Assembly (NCBI RefSeq): GCF_036898095.1 | Contig: NC_090730.1 | Span: 28,003,780 to 28,067,779 of the forward strand | DNA from: Palaemon carinicauda | Lineage: Eukaryota > Arthropoda > Malacostraca > Decapoda > Palaemonidae | Reading direction: 5' to 3' | DNA: 64,000 nucleotides | In this document: piece by piece, positions 22,979 through 33,275 of the stretch | Layout of the letters: each line of letters begins with the position of its first letter | How positions within the stretch are numbered: the first letter of the stretch is position 1 | Notes under the pieces: model-generated | What the model saw: the letters and a program-made list of their open reading frames with translations, nothing else | Databases searched by the model: none | What the model was told of the DNA's origin: nothing | Translations under genes and position numbers: made by a program

Positions 22979-23421
22979 ACCACAGGTTATCACAGAATTC
23001 TAACTTCTGGTGCGAGTATCCTAAAGGTTTCCCTCCAAGATATTGTATATCAACAGGGGACGTATGTATTAACACGCCACATAGCTATCTGCACCCCATA
23101 TAGAGTTAACACTTCGATATGGAAAGGTGGAGAATAACTGGGGAGCCGTTCCACAGTTACACTCATCTGTGGCTGTTTTTGGTACTCGAAACGTAAACAA
23201 ACGGGCGCCATTGCTAAATGACGTCACGTCCGTCCTCATCCTTCTGCTTGTAGCGCCTTGCTCTAGACGGATTTCCCCTTGTGCGATTTTCATCGACTTA
23301 CATCGCCGTTATGTCTTTACCTTCAGCCTCGCCTTCTTCTGGAAAGTTGAGTACCAGGTCCCAGTATTATTTAAATAAGCTCTTGCCGTAAAGTAACTTC
23401 TACTTTTCGTAAAATATTGTG
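22979..23421 (+). repeat. Rest of element C left terminal repeat and leader start
   Basis: Continues the piece at 14071-14162 after removal of A. It is the reverse complement of the right terminal repeat of C (40090-40350), including the C-type variants GGTGCGAGTATCC and ATATGGAAAGGTGG. It ends AAAATATTGTG where B is inserted. Confidence 0.88.
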
Positions 23422-24124
23422 TTTTTGGGCTCAAGCCATGGCGTCCTGATGGAAGGTTCCTTTTTGGTAGCTTCCTTGGGTAAATAACTACTAAGATATT
23501 CCCAGAGAATTTAACCACAGGTTATCACCCTGGCTTTACTCTTGACTTACATTTTGTCTGTCCTAATGCCAGAAACTCTGCTGGAGCGGCCTCCGGCGTG
23601 CCGGAGGTCCGCCGGAACCTCCCGGAGGCGTCAAGGATACTTGCACCCCCTTCTCCTAGCTATCACTTGTATACTGATAGCCCTACACTGCAAACAGATA
23701 GCCTGTTTACACTCTTTAGATCAGTGCCTTGGTACTGTTCTATTAGTAATCATGCTGTCCCTTTGCATTCTTCAATATTCCAGCATGCTGCGTGCATCTT
23801 AGCGCGGCTGGTTGCCGGAAGCAATTACCCTAAGGGACCTGTTAGTTCCCCAAATTAAGGACTGAGTGATCTCAGTCCCAAAACTTATCCTTGGTTTCCC
23901 ATGGAATTCCACTGCCCTGTGGAATTTCAGGGAATACTATCCTGTGCCTTTGGCCATCTCGGATTACCCGGGGATAATGCTTGCGGTAGCCAGACGGGCG
24001 AGATGCATGGAGTATGTTCTCTTTACTACTTCATTCTCTATGCATCACACCCTTTCTTTAAGTTAATATTAATGATTAATCTTAACTTAGCTTAAGAACC
24101 ATTCTTATGACTCCCCCATACTCA

Positions 24125-24143
24125 TTTTCTCTTTCTTCCACAG
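24125..24143 (+). promoter_or_regulatory. Acceptor-like splice site before gag (DIRS B)
   Basis: Pyrimidine-rich TTTTCTCTTTCTTCCACAG followed by GAGGAGCAG and the gag ATG at 24153. Conserved in all three copies. Confidence 0.5.
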
Positions 24144-24152
24144 GAGGAGCAG

Positions 24153-26102
24153 ATGAAGTGTGATTTCGACTTCTGCGCTGTGAAACGCCCGCACTTCTAC
24201 GGGCATACGGCTTGCAGGACTCACGCCCCTTGTGCTAACAAGAAAGGGGATCTGAAATTCTGGGACCCACTGGATTGTACGGTCTGCCAGGCTCAACTAG
24301 TTGACGCCTTCCATAACCCTCCCTCAGCGGAGGTCAGGGACACTTCTCGGGAGAAGCTACGCAAGTGGGTGCGTGGCTTCCAGAAGAATGCCACCGGATC
24401 GTACTTGGCCACTGAAGAAATGAGGTCACTCTTGTTCCCTAAGGCCTCCCCTGATTCAGTGGTACCCAAGGATGTGATTCCCACTGTCCAAATTACAGTG
24501 GAACCTGATGTTGTCATGGCTCAGTCCATGCACGAGTGCCGCCTGGACTCTGAAGATGACGAACATATGTCGGACGTCTCGGAAGACACAGAGAAGACTC
24601 TTATGGCTCAAGGAGCTGAAGATGATGAAGACCAGGTGGAATACGCCGAGTCGGAGCAAGAGGTCGCTCCTCCTTCCATCTCCGCTCCTACTCCTACACC
24701 GACGGAAGTATCTATCCCGTCTACCTCCACGACCCCGGATCCCTCTTCTTCCACTCAAGAAATGATCCGGTTGATTAGAGCCGTCATGGACGACAGGTTA
24801 AAGGAGAATCAGGAGTTCATCAGGTCCATGATGGGATCCAGAGAACCGAAGAGGATTTCGGTTAAGGATCTCCCCGCTTGCTCACATGCCAACCCGTGGA
24901 GGTATGCTGAGCATATGGTTATCGCGACCGGCAGGATCTTTGTCAGCGACAAGATCGGCACGGTCCCTTTAGAAGACGTGGAGTTCTTCCCAAACTTTGA
25001 GGCCTACCCGGACTGTTATGTCCGACTTCGTTCCGAACCCGCCTCTAAGGAAGAGACCGAACCCAAGGAAGAGATAGTGTTCGATCTCGCGAAGGCCCAG
25101 GCTATGCTAGCCAACACATTCAAGAGTAGGGGTTTTACCTGCTCCAAGCTTCCGGCCCTGAGCAAGAAGCACCCTACTTATGTCGCACCTGAAAATGCGG
25201 TTCTTCCATTCTTGGAAAAGGCCTTCACTGCGTGCCTTAAAGCTGTGGAAGAGGGGAAAGCCTGCCCTGCACTGGAGGAGTGCAGACCCTTCTCCATAGT
25301 CACTCCCCCTGACGCTCGACACTGGAAAGATATCCAGCACACTTTCGTCGTGGGAAAGCTAGATCCTGACGTCGCCGGACGTCAGTTTAACGAAGACCTC
25401 CCTAAGCTCAACGATCACCTCCTTCGTCGGGAACAAGACACGAAGGAGAGGCTCGCAGCATCTATGTCTCACCAAGTCCAACTTGAAATTATGGCCTGTG
25501 ACACCAGAGTACCAGACCACTACATGGTACTCTCCAAATCCCACATGACAACCGTGATGAAGGACTTGTACCACTTCATAAAGGCTCGGAGAGCCTGTCG
25601 TGAATTCGTGTTCACAGGTGCCACTGTGAAACACGAACCCCGGAGGCTGATTTCCTCCAACATCTAGGGCAAACACCTCTTTCCTTCTGACCTTGTGAAG
25701 GAAATCACCGACAAAGCCGCCACGGAGAATAGGAACCTTCTCCACAAGTGGGGCATGTCAAGAAAAAGGAAACCCTCTCAGGACGAAGGACCTCAACCTA
25801 AGAGGAAATCCCAAAAACAGAAACCCCAGCAACGACAACCAAGACGTCAGTTTCCGGGACCCGCTACCTCCCAAGTGGCAGCTCAGCCACAACAGACCTT
25901 TCAATTGGTCCCCCAACCGGTGTTGTCACAGTCACCGGTCTTCACCCCTGCTTTCGAACAACAGACAACTACCTTTCGTCCCAAAGGTAGAGGTTCGAAC
26001 AGAGGTACAAGCAGAGACGCATCTCGCCGTCCCTCCAGAGGCAGAGGAGGAAAGGGAGCTAGCGGCCGAGGCAGCAAGCCCTCGGGACACCAGAAGCAAT
26101 GA
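24153..26102 (+). pseudogene. DIRS B Gag-like protein (one nonsense codon)
   Basis: Homologue of the 650-residue Gag of A, with ATG at 24153. The frame is open except for TAG at 25665-25667 in SSNI*GKH, where A has TGG (Trp); it then continues to TGA at 26100-26102 (ends SGHQKQ). Same layout: Cys/His-rich N-terminus (MKCDFDFCAVKRPHFYGH), acidic centre, basic Gln-rich and RGR-rich C-terminus. Unless the TAG is bypassed the product would lack its basic tail. The pol frame overlaps its 3' part in +1. Confidence 0.85.
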
Positions 26103-26103
26103 A

Positions 26104-27942
26104 GTGCTTCCGGTGGGAGGAAGACTCCGCCAATTCCAGGATCGTTGGACCTTCGATCCCTGGGCACACAGCATCGTCAAGAAGGGTCTAGGCTGGAGTT
26201 GGACTCAACCACCCCCAACCTTCCAGCAATTCTTCCAACAATCAACCCCCCTTCTGGAAGAATATGTCCTAGATCTCTTGAACAAGAAGGTGATAAGGAA
26301 GGTAAAGTCCACCAGGTTCCAAGGGAGACTGTTTTGTGTCCCCAAGAAAGACTCCGACAAACTCAGAGTCATTCTGGACTTATCCGCCCTCAACAAGTTC
26401 ATAGCGAACGACAAGTTCAAGATGCTGACTCTTCATCAGATAAGGACCCTTCTGCCTCGAGGTTCCTACACGGTCTCCATAGACCTGGCGGATGCCTACT
26501 GGCACGTTCCAATGAACCATCACGCTTCCTCCTACCTAGGATTTCGACTCCAAAGGAAAAGCTACGCCTTCCGGGCCATGCCCTTCGGCCTCAACGTGGC
26601 CCCTCGGATCTTCACAAAGCTGGCGGACGCCATAGTACAACAGCTCCGCCTCCGAAACGTCCAGGTGATGGCCTACCTCGACGACTGGCTAGTCTGGGCT
26701 CCATCGCCCGAAGATTGTGTAAAATCTTGCAACAAAGTCACCCAGTACCTAGAACACCTGGGATTCAAGATCAACGAGAAGAAATCTCGCCTCTCTCCAG
26801 CTCAGAAGTTCCAGTGGTTGGGAATCCAATGGAACCTTCAGTCACACCGCCTTTCCATCCCCCAGAAGAAAAGGAAGGAAATAGCAGGGTCTGTCAAGCG
26901 ACTGCTGAAATCCAAACGAATTTCAAGACGCCAGCAGGAACGAGTTCTAGGCTCTCTACAGTTCGCCTCAGTGACAAACCCAGTGCTTCGTGCACAGCTA
27001 AAGGATGCCGCGGGAGTCTGGAGACGTTCTGCATCCATCGCTCGAAGAGACCTCAAGAGACGGCTTCCAAACAGACTTCGACTTCTCCTAAAGCCGTGGT
27101 CAGAAGCAAAGGCCCTGAAAAGGTCCATGCCTCTCCAACACCCTCCTCCATCACTCAACATCCACACGGACGCTTCGCTGGAGGGTTGGGGAGGTCACTC
27201 CCACCAAAAACAGGCTCAAGGCACCTGGTCTCCCCTGTTCAAGACGTTCCATATAAACATCTTGGAGGCCATGGCGGTCCTTCTAACTCTGAAGAAATTA
27301 TCCCCGCTGCCCTCGATCCACATTCGTCTAACCCTAGACAACTCGGTGGTAGCTCGTTGTCTCAATCGCCAGGGCTCAAGATCGCCCCAGATAAATCAGG
27401 TGCTTCTCCCAATCTTCCGTCTGGCGGAGAAGAAGAAGTGGCACCTGTCTGCAGTTCACCTACAAGGATTCCGCAACGTGACAGCGGATGCTCTATCGCG
27501 GACAAACCCGATAGAGTCGGAATGGTCTCTAGACGCAAGATCATTCTCCTTCATCTCTCACCAAGTCCCAGAACTTCAGATAGATCTCTTTGCAACGAGC
27601 GACAACAATCAACTTCCTCGGTATGTGGCCCCGTACGAGGACCCCAAGGCAGAAGCAGTGGATGCCATGTCACTGGACTGGAACAGATGGTCCAAGATCT
27701 ACCTGTTCCCTCCCACCAACCTTCTGTTGAAAGTCCTCTCCAAACTGAGAACCTTCAAAGGGACAGCGGCCCTAGTGGCTTCCAAGTGGCCCCGGAGCAA
27801 CTGGTACCCCCTGGTCCTGGAGCTGCAGCCCAAGCTGATCCCTCTCCCGGGCCCAGTTCTCTCCCAACAAGTACAGAAGTCGACTGTCTTCGCTTCATCA
27901 TCGAAAATCAAGGACCTTCATCTCATGATTTTCTCTCCCTAG
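26104..27942 (+). CDS. DIRS B reverse transcriptase/RNase H
   Basis: 612 codons from 26104. That codon is GTG and the frame is open further upstream inside gag without an ATG, so the true start is unknown (frameshift or spliced). RT: Asp127 of SIDLADAYWHV, MPFGLNVAPR, then YLDDWLVW with Tyr191. RNase H: Asp356 of HTDASLEGWGG, ILEAMAVLL, LTLDNSVV, TADALSR. Ends at FSP. It would copy the element RNA into DNA. It is in +1 relative to gag and overlaps the recombinase frame along almost its whole length. Least damaged RT of the three DIRS copies. Confidence 0.9.
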   Translation: MLPVGGRLRQFQDRWTFDPWAHSIVKKGLGWSWTQPPPTFQQFFQQSTPLLEEYVLDLLNKKVIRKVKSTRFQGRLFCVPKKDSDKLRVILDLSALNKFIANDKFKMLTLHQIRTLLPRGSYTVSIDLADAYWHVPMNHHASSYLGFRLQRKSYAFRAMPFGLNVAPRIFTKLADAIVQQLRLRNVQVMAYLDDWLVWAPSPEDCVKSCNKVTQYLEHLGFKINEKKSRLSPAQKFQWLGIQWNLQSHRLSIPQKKRKEIAGSVKRLLKSKRISRRQQERVLGSLQFASVTNPVLRAQLKDAAGVWRRSASIARRDLKRRLPNRLRLLLKPWSEAKALKRSMPLQHPPPSLNIHTDASLEGWGGHSHQKQAQGTWSPLFKTFHINILEAMAVLLTLKKLSPLPSIHIRLTLDNSVVARCLNRQGSRSPQINQVLLPIFRLAEKKKWHLSAVHLQGFRNVTADALSRTNPIESEWSLDARSFSFISHQVPELQIDLFATSDNNQLPRYVAPYEDPKAEAVDAMSLDWNRWSKIYLFPPTNLLLKVLSKLRTFKGTAALVASKWPRSNWYPLVLELQPKLIPLPGPVLSQQVQKSTVFASSSKIKDLHLMIFSP

Positions 27943-28913
27943 CCGCAAAGAAGAGGTTTGGGATCTCGAAGAAAAGTCTGGACTTCCTAGAGGAATACAA
28001 GACCGAATCCACAAGACGGCAATACGAATCATCCTGGAGGAAATGGGTCTCCTTCGTCAAGACAAAAAATCCTAAAGAAATCACGATTGATTTCTGCATG
28101 TCCTTCTTTATTCACCTTCATGGACAGGGATTAGCAGCCAATACGATTTCAACCTGCAAATCAGCCTTGACCAGACCAATCCTATATGCTTTCCAAATTG
28201 ATCTGTCCAGCGACATCTTCAACAAACTACCGAAAGCATGTGCTCGCCTACGCCCAGCACCCCCACCGAAACCGATCTCCTGGTCACTAGACAAGGTGCT
28301 CCATTTCGCCTCCAACTTGGATAATGATTCATGCCCTCTCAAGGATCTGACTCAGAAAGTTATATTTCTCTTTGCTCTTGCTTCGGGAGCTCGAGTCAGC
28401 GAAATAGTGGCATTATCAAGAGAAGACGGACACATCCTGTTTACCGATACAGGAGACGTTACCCTCTCCCCTGATCCGACGTTTCTCGCCAAAAATGAAT
28501 TACCCACCAAAAGATGGGGCCCCTGGAGAATATGCCCCCTGAAGGAAGATGCCTCTCTATGCCCAGTAGAGAGCCTCAAGGTCTATCTTCGCAGAACTTC
28601 GAACTTTGGTGGAGGCCAACTCTTCAAAGGAGAAACATCGGGCAGCGACCTGTCACTGAAACAATTAAGAGCGAAAATCACCTACTTCATTCGCAGAGCA
28701 GATCCTGACAGTACACCCGCTGGTCATGATCCTAGGAAAGTTGCATCATCTCTGAATTTCTTTCAGAGTATGGACTTTGAAAGCCTTAAGAACTTCACAG
28801 GCTGGAAGTCCTCGCGCGTTTTCTTTAAACATTATGCGAAACAAGTGCACGAAGTCAAACATTTTGTGGTAGCCGCAGGTAGTGTTATGAAACCTGCACC
28901 TAACTCTGCGTAG
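26145..28913 (+). CDS. DIRS B tyrosine recombinase (long overlapping frame)
   Basis: 922 codons to the stop at 28911-28913; the listed first codon is TTG, and the frame is in phase with gag and open from the gag TGA (26100-26102) onward. The first 600 or so residues overlap RT/RNase H and are low-complexity (Ser/Pro/Arg/Gln-rich); they may be a by-product or a disordered extension. From about residue 600 (FGISKKSLDFLEEYK) it is a phage-integrase-type recombinase: N-terminal SAM-like domain (RQYESSWRKWVSFV), catalytic Arg750 (ASGARVSE), His861 and Arg864 (GHDPRK), Trp887 (TGWKSS) and Tyr897 (FKHYAK). This enzyme replaces the DDE integrase in DIRS elements. The pentad is complete, so catalysis is plausible. 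Confidence 0.88.
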   Translation: MDLRSLGTQHRQEGSRLELDSTTPNLPAILPTINPPSGRICPRSLEQEGDKEGKVHQVPRETVLCPQERLRQTQSHSGLIRPQQVHSERQVQDADSSSDKDPSASRFLHGLHRPGGCLLARSNEPSRFLLPRISTPKEKLRLPGHALRPQRGPSDLHKAGGRHSTTAPPPKRPGDGLPRRLASLGSIARRLCKILQQSHPVPRTPGIQDQREEISPLSSSEVPVVGNPMEPSVTPPFHPPEEKEGNSRVCQATAEIQTNFKTPAGTSSRLSTVRLSDKPSASCTAKGCRGSLETFCIHRSKRPQETASKQTSTSPKAVVRSKGPEKVHASPTPSSITQHPHGRFAGGLGRSLPPKTGSRHLVSPVQDVPYKHLGGHGGPSNSEEIIPAALDPHSSNPRQLGGSSLSQSPGLKIAPDKSGASPNLPSGGEEEVAPVCSSPTRIPQRDSGCSIADKPDRVGMVSRRKIILLHLSPSPRTSDRSLCNERQQSTSSVCGPVRGPQGRSSGCHVTGLEQMVQDLPVPSHQPSVESPLQTENLQRDSGPSGFQVAPEQLVPPGPGAAAQADPSPGPSSLPTSTEVDCLRFIIENQGPSSHDFLSLAAKKRFGISKKSLDFLEEYKTESTRRQYESSWRKWVSFVKTKNPKEITIDFCMSFFIHLHGQGLAANTISTCKSALTRPILYAFQIDLSSDIFNKLPKACARLRPAPPPKPISWSLDKVLHFASNLDNDSCPLKDLTQKVIFLFALASGARVSEIVALSREDGHILFTDTGDVTLSPDPTFLAKNELPTKRWGPWRICPLKEDASLCPVESLKVYLRRTSNFGGGQLFKGETSGSDLSLKQLRAKITYFIRRADPDSTPAGHDPRKVASSLNFFQSMDFESLKNFTGWKSSRVFFKHYAKQVHEVKHFVVAAGSVMKPAPNSA

Positions 28914-29234
28914 AACAGTGAGTTACTTGGGACTCTAACTCTTCGGGTGCCTATGTTGACCCTCGAGCGATACATAGTGATGTTGAAAACACTTAGTGCT
29001 TTTATATAACTGTTCTTATCCCAGGTGAAATGTCATAGTTGTTACACAAGTGCCGCATGCCCTGAGCATGATGTGTTTTATTCAAAGACTTGCGTTCCTC
29101 GAGAACGAGTACCTACTAATAAACTTGAAATTCCTTTTCAGATTCAAGAGCAAGTCTTTATTACTATGTACATTTTAATTACTGTAAATGAACTTTACTT
29201 ATTGCTGTAATTTATTTAATTTCTGCATTTGTGA

Positions 29235-29240
29235 AATAAA
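29235..29240 (+). terminator. Poly(A) signal of DIRS B
   Basis: AATAAA in GTGAAATAAAATTTC, 320 bp after the recombinase stop. Same position in A and C. Confidence 0.6.
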
Positions 29241-29724
29241 ATTTCTATTTTATTATCTGTGCGTCTCAATCAGCTCCTACTTACTATGAAATACATGCCT
29301 GTCATAGTTTTATTATCCCCTTTTTCCTTACGGTTATGGAGAAATTAAGATACTAACTCTTAATTTATATTCACTCTGATTATGTAATGTTCCAATACGA
29401 ATACTTACTCTTCATACCCTGGAGATGATTCATCTTTCTCAACATACAGTGCCCAACCACCACTGGTCTGCTTTTCAGAATGTTCCTATACAAATACCAA
29501 ACATTCAGCTTCATCTCCAAGTTCTTCAAGTTCTTCTATCAGGATGAATAGCCCTTCAATACCACTTTGACGTCGGCATGGCCCGTGGGAACTTCACTGC
29601 CAAGGGGGGCAGGATGCTTCTTCCCTACGGTTCTTTACCAAGATTACTATGCTAATTTGTCAATGCCTTGGCACTTACTATTAGGGGAAAATCTACCACG
29701 ATACATTGATTCTCTGGTATTCTT

Positions 29725-29816
29725 CCATCAGGACGCCATGGCTTGAGCCCAAAAAACGGATTTTGAGCGAAGCGAAAAATCTATTTTTGGGTGAGATAGC
29801 CATGGCGTCCTGATGG
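29725..29816 (+). repeat. DIRS B internal complementary region
   Basis: GGCTTGAGCCCAAAAAACGG junction: reverse complement of right end joined to left end, with six A at the junction. Followed by the right terminal repeat to 30280. Confidence 0.9.
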
Positions 29817-30280
29817 ACCCTCCCTGCTACTTCGTCCAGTTTTAGGTCCCATCCTGCTCTGCTGTATCATGGTGATGGGCAAGCAACTGGCTTCAGGATA
29901 AAGACGGACGTGACGTCATTTAAGCAATGGCGCCCGTTTGTTTACGTCTCGAGTATCAGTAGTAGCCACGAATGAGATTAGCTATGGAACGGCTCCCAGC
30001 TATTCTCAACCCTTACACACCGAAGCATTAACTCTGTTCGGGGTGTAGATAGCTATGTGGCGCGTTTATACATGCGTCCCCTGTTGATTTACGATGTCTT
30101 AAAAGGGAAACCTTTAGGATACTCGCTCCAGAAGTTAGAATTCTGTGATAACCTGTGGTTAAATTCTCTGGGAATATCTTAGTAGTTATTTACCCAAGGA
30201 AGCTACCAAAAAGGAACCTTCCATCAGGACGCCATGGCTATCTCACCCAAAAATAGATTTTTCGCTTCGCTCAAAATCCG
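29817..30280 (+). repeat. DIRS B right terminal repeat
   Basis: About 460 bp matching 14163-14627 of A in reverse. Its left partner in B survives only as 107 bp (23422-23528). Confidence 0.85.
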
Positions 30281-31738
30281 TTTTGTGGCAGAGCTGTGCT
30301 GCTACCGGACACGCCATTTTATGGCGTCGCTGTTCTTTTGCCTGCCTTATTTAGCTAGCCAGAACAGCTTTATCCGGCCTCTTAACTAATTGATATTGTT
30401 AGTTATTTAGTCTTCATAGCTAGGAACTACGTATATCGTGTTTTAACACTCTATTACTCGGTCGTCGTTCGACCCCATACTAGATCGCTAGCTTAGCCCC
30501 TAGGCTAGATAGCCTAGCACTTGTGTTCATGCATGATATATTCCAGAGATCCTAGGTTAAGTTATGAAGATTGTGGCATTATTTATCATACTGTTAACTG
30601 TGATGTAAGTGTTTTCGCCTTCAGGGACCATATAGGGGATCAGTTTGATTGCGTTCCCTTCTAACCTAACCTAAATGTAGGAACCCCTATATGCTCCCTC
30701 AATCCCCTGCCTGTGGGCATTCCCTCTGTGTGGCCATGCTTCCCCTTCTATATGGGGGAATCTTGTCCACAATCAGAGTATTTATCGCTTCTCTGTCTAC
30801 CCTAAGGGAACGATCCCCCCTTAGGGTTGCGACCGAGAAAGAGGAACGGCTCTGCCCTTCCTCAGTTGCTTCCGGTTGGGTTACTCATCCCTTCCTGCAA
30901 CTTGCGATGTGTCTTTCAGCCTACCTGGCCTGGGAATTAACACTCCTTATCTAGGTTAGGCTTTGGGGGGGGGGGGGGGGGGCTAGTTATGTACTTTTAT
31001 AATTTGAGACGGTACCCTTGCACCATTCTCATTCTGGTTACCTATCCTAGGCTAGGGAGCGTTCTCCCTTTCCTTGGTGGCCGTTCTTGCACAGAGCCTC
31101 CTCTATGAAAGACCCCTCTTCTTCTCCCTCCCCACCTATCCCTTTGGTGTAGGCTTGCCTATACACATCTGTCCCTAGTCCTACAACTCCTCCCTTGGGT
31201 GGAGTGATAGGGCTATCTTGCTCTCCTGCTGAGCTGGCCGCTCTGGTACACATACCCTTCATAGCATTCTATGGGGGTAGCCACTGGCAGCGGTTTGTCC
31301 AGCAGGGGGTTCCCCCTCTTGAGTGTACTCTAACCCTCCCTTGGGTTACCCTGGCACCCGGCCGACTGCCGGCCCCCTGCCATTGGATGCTAGGAGTATC
31401 TACTCCTATCATGTGTGCACTCTCTCCGGAGGGATGCTGGAGGGGTATGTGGTCTTACCCCTCCAATCCCTCCTTACCTTTCTCTCCATCTATCCTGGTG
31501 CCGGTCCCTTGCCGCCTCTACTGCCGGCGATACCGCCTTACACTTTGGTGACACTCTTTCATAAGATACCCTCCCTCCTTTAAGTCGTCAGCCTTCCGTG
31601 TGCCGGGGGCTGCCGCCTTCCGTCGGCATACAACCGATGTCCCATCCCTCCCTTTACCTAGTTTCAGCTGGCCGACCTTCGGGCCGGCCACCGGCGTGCC
31701 GGTATTGATTGCCGGCGGTCTGGGTATACTACCATATA
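30281..31738 (+). other. DIRS C leader, first part (no gene)
   Basis: Resumes element C at TTTTGTGGCAGAGCTG. Matches the A leader in reverse orientation. Contains a G run at 30966-30982 and small overlapping frames without domains. Confidence 0.7.
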
Positions 31739-32434
31739 CAGTGGAACCTCTACATCCGAACGTATCTACATCCGAATTTTCCAACATCCGAAGTAAAATT
31801 CGAGCAAATTTTTGACTCTACACCCGAATTTTATTTCGACACACGAAGTAAACATTACGCCATTGAGCGTCGAGTGCTCAGTTCTCTGTTCTTGTGTGTA
31901 CGGTGTGGTTGTCCTCTGTTTGGTCTGTTATTAATAGTGCTTATTTTCTTCCTTTACTCACAACTCCTTTTTGATTTTACCTATAATCATGGTGCCTAAG
32001 AAGCTAAGTTTCAGTAAAGGAAGAAGGCAATTCTTTCATTAGAATTGAAGCAAGAAATTATAGAAAAACATGAGAGCAGTGTGCATGTGAGTGATACTGT
32101 ATGGATAAACAATATGGCCGGAATAGGCCTATGATCTCAAGGATCATCAAGCTGAAGGCAGCCATTAAAGCAAATAACCATCAAAGGGGATCACCATTAT
32201 TACAAGACATCGTAGCAATACCCTGGAAGAGATAGAACACCTTTTGTTGATAGGGATAATGGACAAAGAGATTGTTGGCAACGATCATTTGTGAGAAGGG
32301 CCAGCGTGATGAACAGAAAGAAAGAAAAAAGTGAAGCAAAAAAAATCAAGATTGCAATAACAAGCTCTTTTAAATAACACTTCTCTCTTTTTCTGTTTCT
32401 CTCTAAACATAGCATTAACATGTTCTTTAAATAA

Positions 32435-32436
<2 letters not shown>

Positions 32437-32496
<60 letters not shown>
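32437..32496. repeat. (CT)n microsatellite
   Basis: Uninterrupted CT repeats inside the Tigger-like element, just outside the fold-back left arm. Confidence 0.9.
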
Positions 32497-32500
<4 letters not shown>

Positions 32501-32539
32501 CTTCTTCGCTGTTATAGTGTTAGATACGTCTACGTCTAT

Positions 32540-32546
32540 TATTTTT

Positions 32547-32615
<69 letters not shown>

Positions 32616-33203
32616 AACAAAAATGTGTTTAGAGTACATATGATTTTTAACAGCGTCAACGAGTTGAAAAACAATTAAATGAAACTAAGAAAGTAATAAC
32701 AGCTAATCTGAATTCCTTTATTAACTAAAACAAATATTGATACAAACACACTCGTGTGCGTATACACAAACACACACACACAGGTGCAAGAATTGCTACG
32801 CAATAAGAGAGACGGTCGGGGAGGAGGTAGAGATGGAGACTACGATAACATACCGTAACTCATTACTGAAAGTAATGAAAATAAAAAATCAAAAGAAAAA
32901 AAAATGTAAAAAATATGAAATATAAAAGTTGAAGAAATAAATAAATAAGCTAAGTTAGATTAAAATTTCCGTAGTGTAAGTTATGGTATGTTATCGCAGT
33001 CACCATCTCTACCTCCTCGCCGGTCGTGTCTCCTCGTGCGTGTGTGTGTGTTTGCGCATACGCACACGAGTGTGTTTGTAACAATATTTGTTTTAGTTAA
33101 TAAGGGAATTCAGATTCGCTGATATTGTTTTTTTAGTTACATTTAACTGTCTTTCAACTCGTTAACGCTGTTAAAAATCATATGTACACAACACATTTTT
33201 GTT

Positions 33204-33258
<55 letters not shown>

Positions 33259-33275
33259 AGAAAAAAAAATAATAG
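32540..33275. repeat. Large inverted repeat inside the Tigger-like element
   Basis: Arms of about 320 bp, 32540-32868 and 32965-33275, around an AT-rich loop of about 100 bp. Shared inverted blocks include AACAAAAATGTGTTTAGAG-like, ATATGATTTTTAACAGCG, ACACACTCGTGTGCGTATAC and GAGGAGGTAGAGATGG. (GA)n at 32551-32611 pairs with (CT)n at 33209-33255. Confidence 0.85.

Larger units (their letters stand above)
23422..30280 (+). mobile_element. DIRS1-type retrotransposon B, inserted in the leader of C
   Basis: 6859 bp, plus strand. The left end TTTTTGGGCTCAAGCCATGG and right end CGCTTCGCTCAAAATCCG match A. After the first 107 bp of left repeat (to 23528) the sequence jumps to a point near the gag-proximal leader, so about 1.9 kb of left repeat and leader is missing compared with A. 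gag has one nonsense codon; RT/RNase H and recombinase are intact. No target duplication. Confidence 0.9.
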
